Source: Bifidobacterium sp. ESL0784 (GTDB lineage Bacteria; Actinomycetota; Actinomycetes; Actinomycetales; Bifidobacteriaceae). Taken from it: a DNA stretch of 64,000 nt. The first letter of the stretch is position 1. Every line of letters starts with the position of its first letter. Of the stretch, positions 63,602 to 64,000 are shown in pieces. The stretch covers positions 248,001 through 312,000 of the forward strand of contig NZ_JAQTHV010000004.1 of NCBI RefSeq assembly GCF_029433295.1, in the 5' to 3' direction. The notes beneath the pieces are model-generated. The model was not told the origin of the DNA, did no database searches, and saw only the letters and a list, made by a program, of their open reading frames with translations. The position numbers and the translations under genes were made by a program.

Positions 63602-64000
63602 ATGCCTGATATTCTCAGAAAACCGACCCCGATCGCGAAGATTTACGAGGCGTTGAGCGCGGTGGCGGATGGTCGTGTGGAATTGTGCGGTTCGGACTCG
63701 AAGGCCATCGTGACTTCGTCGGCCCGCACGAAACGTTATACGGTGATGATCTCCGAGCGACTGTATACCTCCAACGACAATGCGACGTACTGGCAGCATT
63801 ATGCCGGTTACCCCGTCATCGCGGTGCTCATCGAGCAGGGGAGGATCGCTCTTCCGCCGGGTTCCCGGCCGCTGCTGGAGCATTTCAGGAACATCAATTG
63901 GAAGCAGCTGAATACTGACAACAGGAACCACTACGACAAGGCCGTCTCCCAATTCCTCTCCACGACCGGCCATGCGGAAGAAATCAAGAAGCTCGTTAAA
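63602..64000 (+). CDS. Unidentified protein, C-terminus beyond window
   Basis: AAGGAG lies 8 bases before ATG 63602, and the frame stays open to the right edge (133 codons). The protein begins MPDILRKPTPIAKIYEALSAVADG, then has RTKRYTVMISERLYTSNDNATYW and IAVLIEQGRIALPPGSRPLLEH. No family is recognised. It looks like a small cytoplasmic alpha/beta domain. Confidence 0.7.
   Translation, partial: MPDILRKPTPIAKIYEALSAVADGRVELCGSDSKAIVTSSARTKRYTVMISERLYTSNDNATYWQHYAGYPVIAVLIEQGRIALPPGSRPLLEHFRNINWKQLNTDNRNHYDKAVSQFLSTTGHAEEIKKLVK

Noticed and set aside
63557-63973. 138-residue minus-strand frame at the right edge
   Set aside because: It is antisense to the frame at 63602, which has AAGGAG at proper spacing and ordinary amino-acid composition.
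1-64000. CRISPR arrays and insertion sequences
   Set aside because: No regularly spaced repeats with unique spacers were seen, and no transposase reading frame with flanking inverted repeats.

Overview
The window is high-GC actinobacterial DNA, almost certainly a Bifidobacterium chromosome. The gene order folD, rpsA, coaE, uvrB, terC, pyk, ANTAR regulator, polA is the familiar bifidobacterial housekeeping arrangement, and the mobile part carries a WhiB-type protein. The species cannot be told from the sequence.

Layout. (1) 1-18900 is ordinary chromosome. A truncated zinc-uptake lipoprotein gene with a Zur-like box opens the window. It is followed by folD, rpsA, coaE, uvrB, a hexose-phosphate/organophosphate antiporter with tandem promoters, terC, pyk, an unusual short tRNA-Leu(CAA), an ANTAR response regulator, polA, a NIF3-family protein, a Nudix hydrolase and a DUF998-like membrane protein. 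(2) 18946-61331 is a 42.4-kb integrative and conjugative element (ICE) inserted in tRNA-Pro(UGG). A 17-bp direct repeat, CAGGATGTCGCAGGTTC, marks both ends. The host tRNA is split: its 5' part is at 18906-18962 and its 3' part at 61315-61348. A complete replacement tRNA-Pro lies just inside the left end (19274-19347). It differs from the split copy by one compensated base pair, and that change falls inside the att core. (3) 61349-64000 is chromosome again: a quinone-reductase/MarR divergent pair flanked by two copies of a two-hairpin module, then a small hydrophobic peptide ORF and an unidentified partial gene.

Inside the ICE, from left to right: integrase with a divergent repressor/excisionase switch (19405-22008); a replication or plasmid-like block with a HTH protein, a WhiB protein, ParA and a ribbon-helix-helix partner with repeats that may be centromere sites (22453-25430); a membrane-anchored protein and a 2046-aa surface protein with an N-terminal thioester domain, about 12 repeats and an LAXTG-type sorting signal (25562-32852); and a Gram-positive type IV secretion set of a small two-TM protein, VirB6/TrbL, PrgI, VirB4, an SLT+CHAP wall hydrolase and an accessory protein (32999-39214). 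A TetR / TIM-barrel / DHA2-efflux cassette with twin operators sits in the middle of the transfer genes (39245-42465). On the minus strand, the mobilisation operon runs mobC, relaxase, PcfB-like (DUF3801), four small unknown genes and the VirD4 coupling protein (49104-42556), and a likely oriT lies upstream of mobC.

The right end of the ICE (about 49455-61087) is accessory cargo. It holds an Arg-rich repeat protein, a small HTH protein, a KAP P-loop NTPase with in-domain membrane helices, a MerR/CMD/sirtuin cluster, a C5 methyltransferase with a paired MvaI/BcnI-type endonuclease, and an AT-richer pair made of an Mrr-like nuclease-domain protein and a multi-pass membrane protein. This looks like a defence island carried by the ICE. 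The least characterised parts are the KAP NTPase, the Mrr-like/membrane pair, the Arg-rich protein and the duplicated two-hairpin module outside the element.
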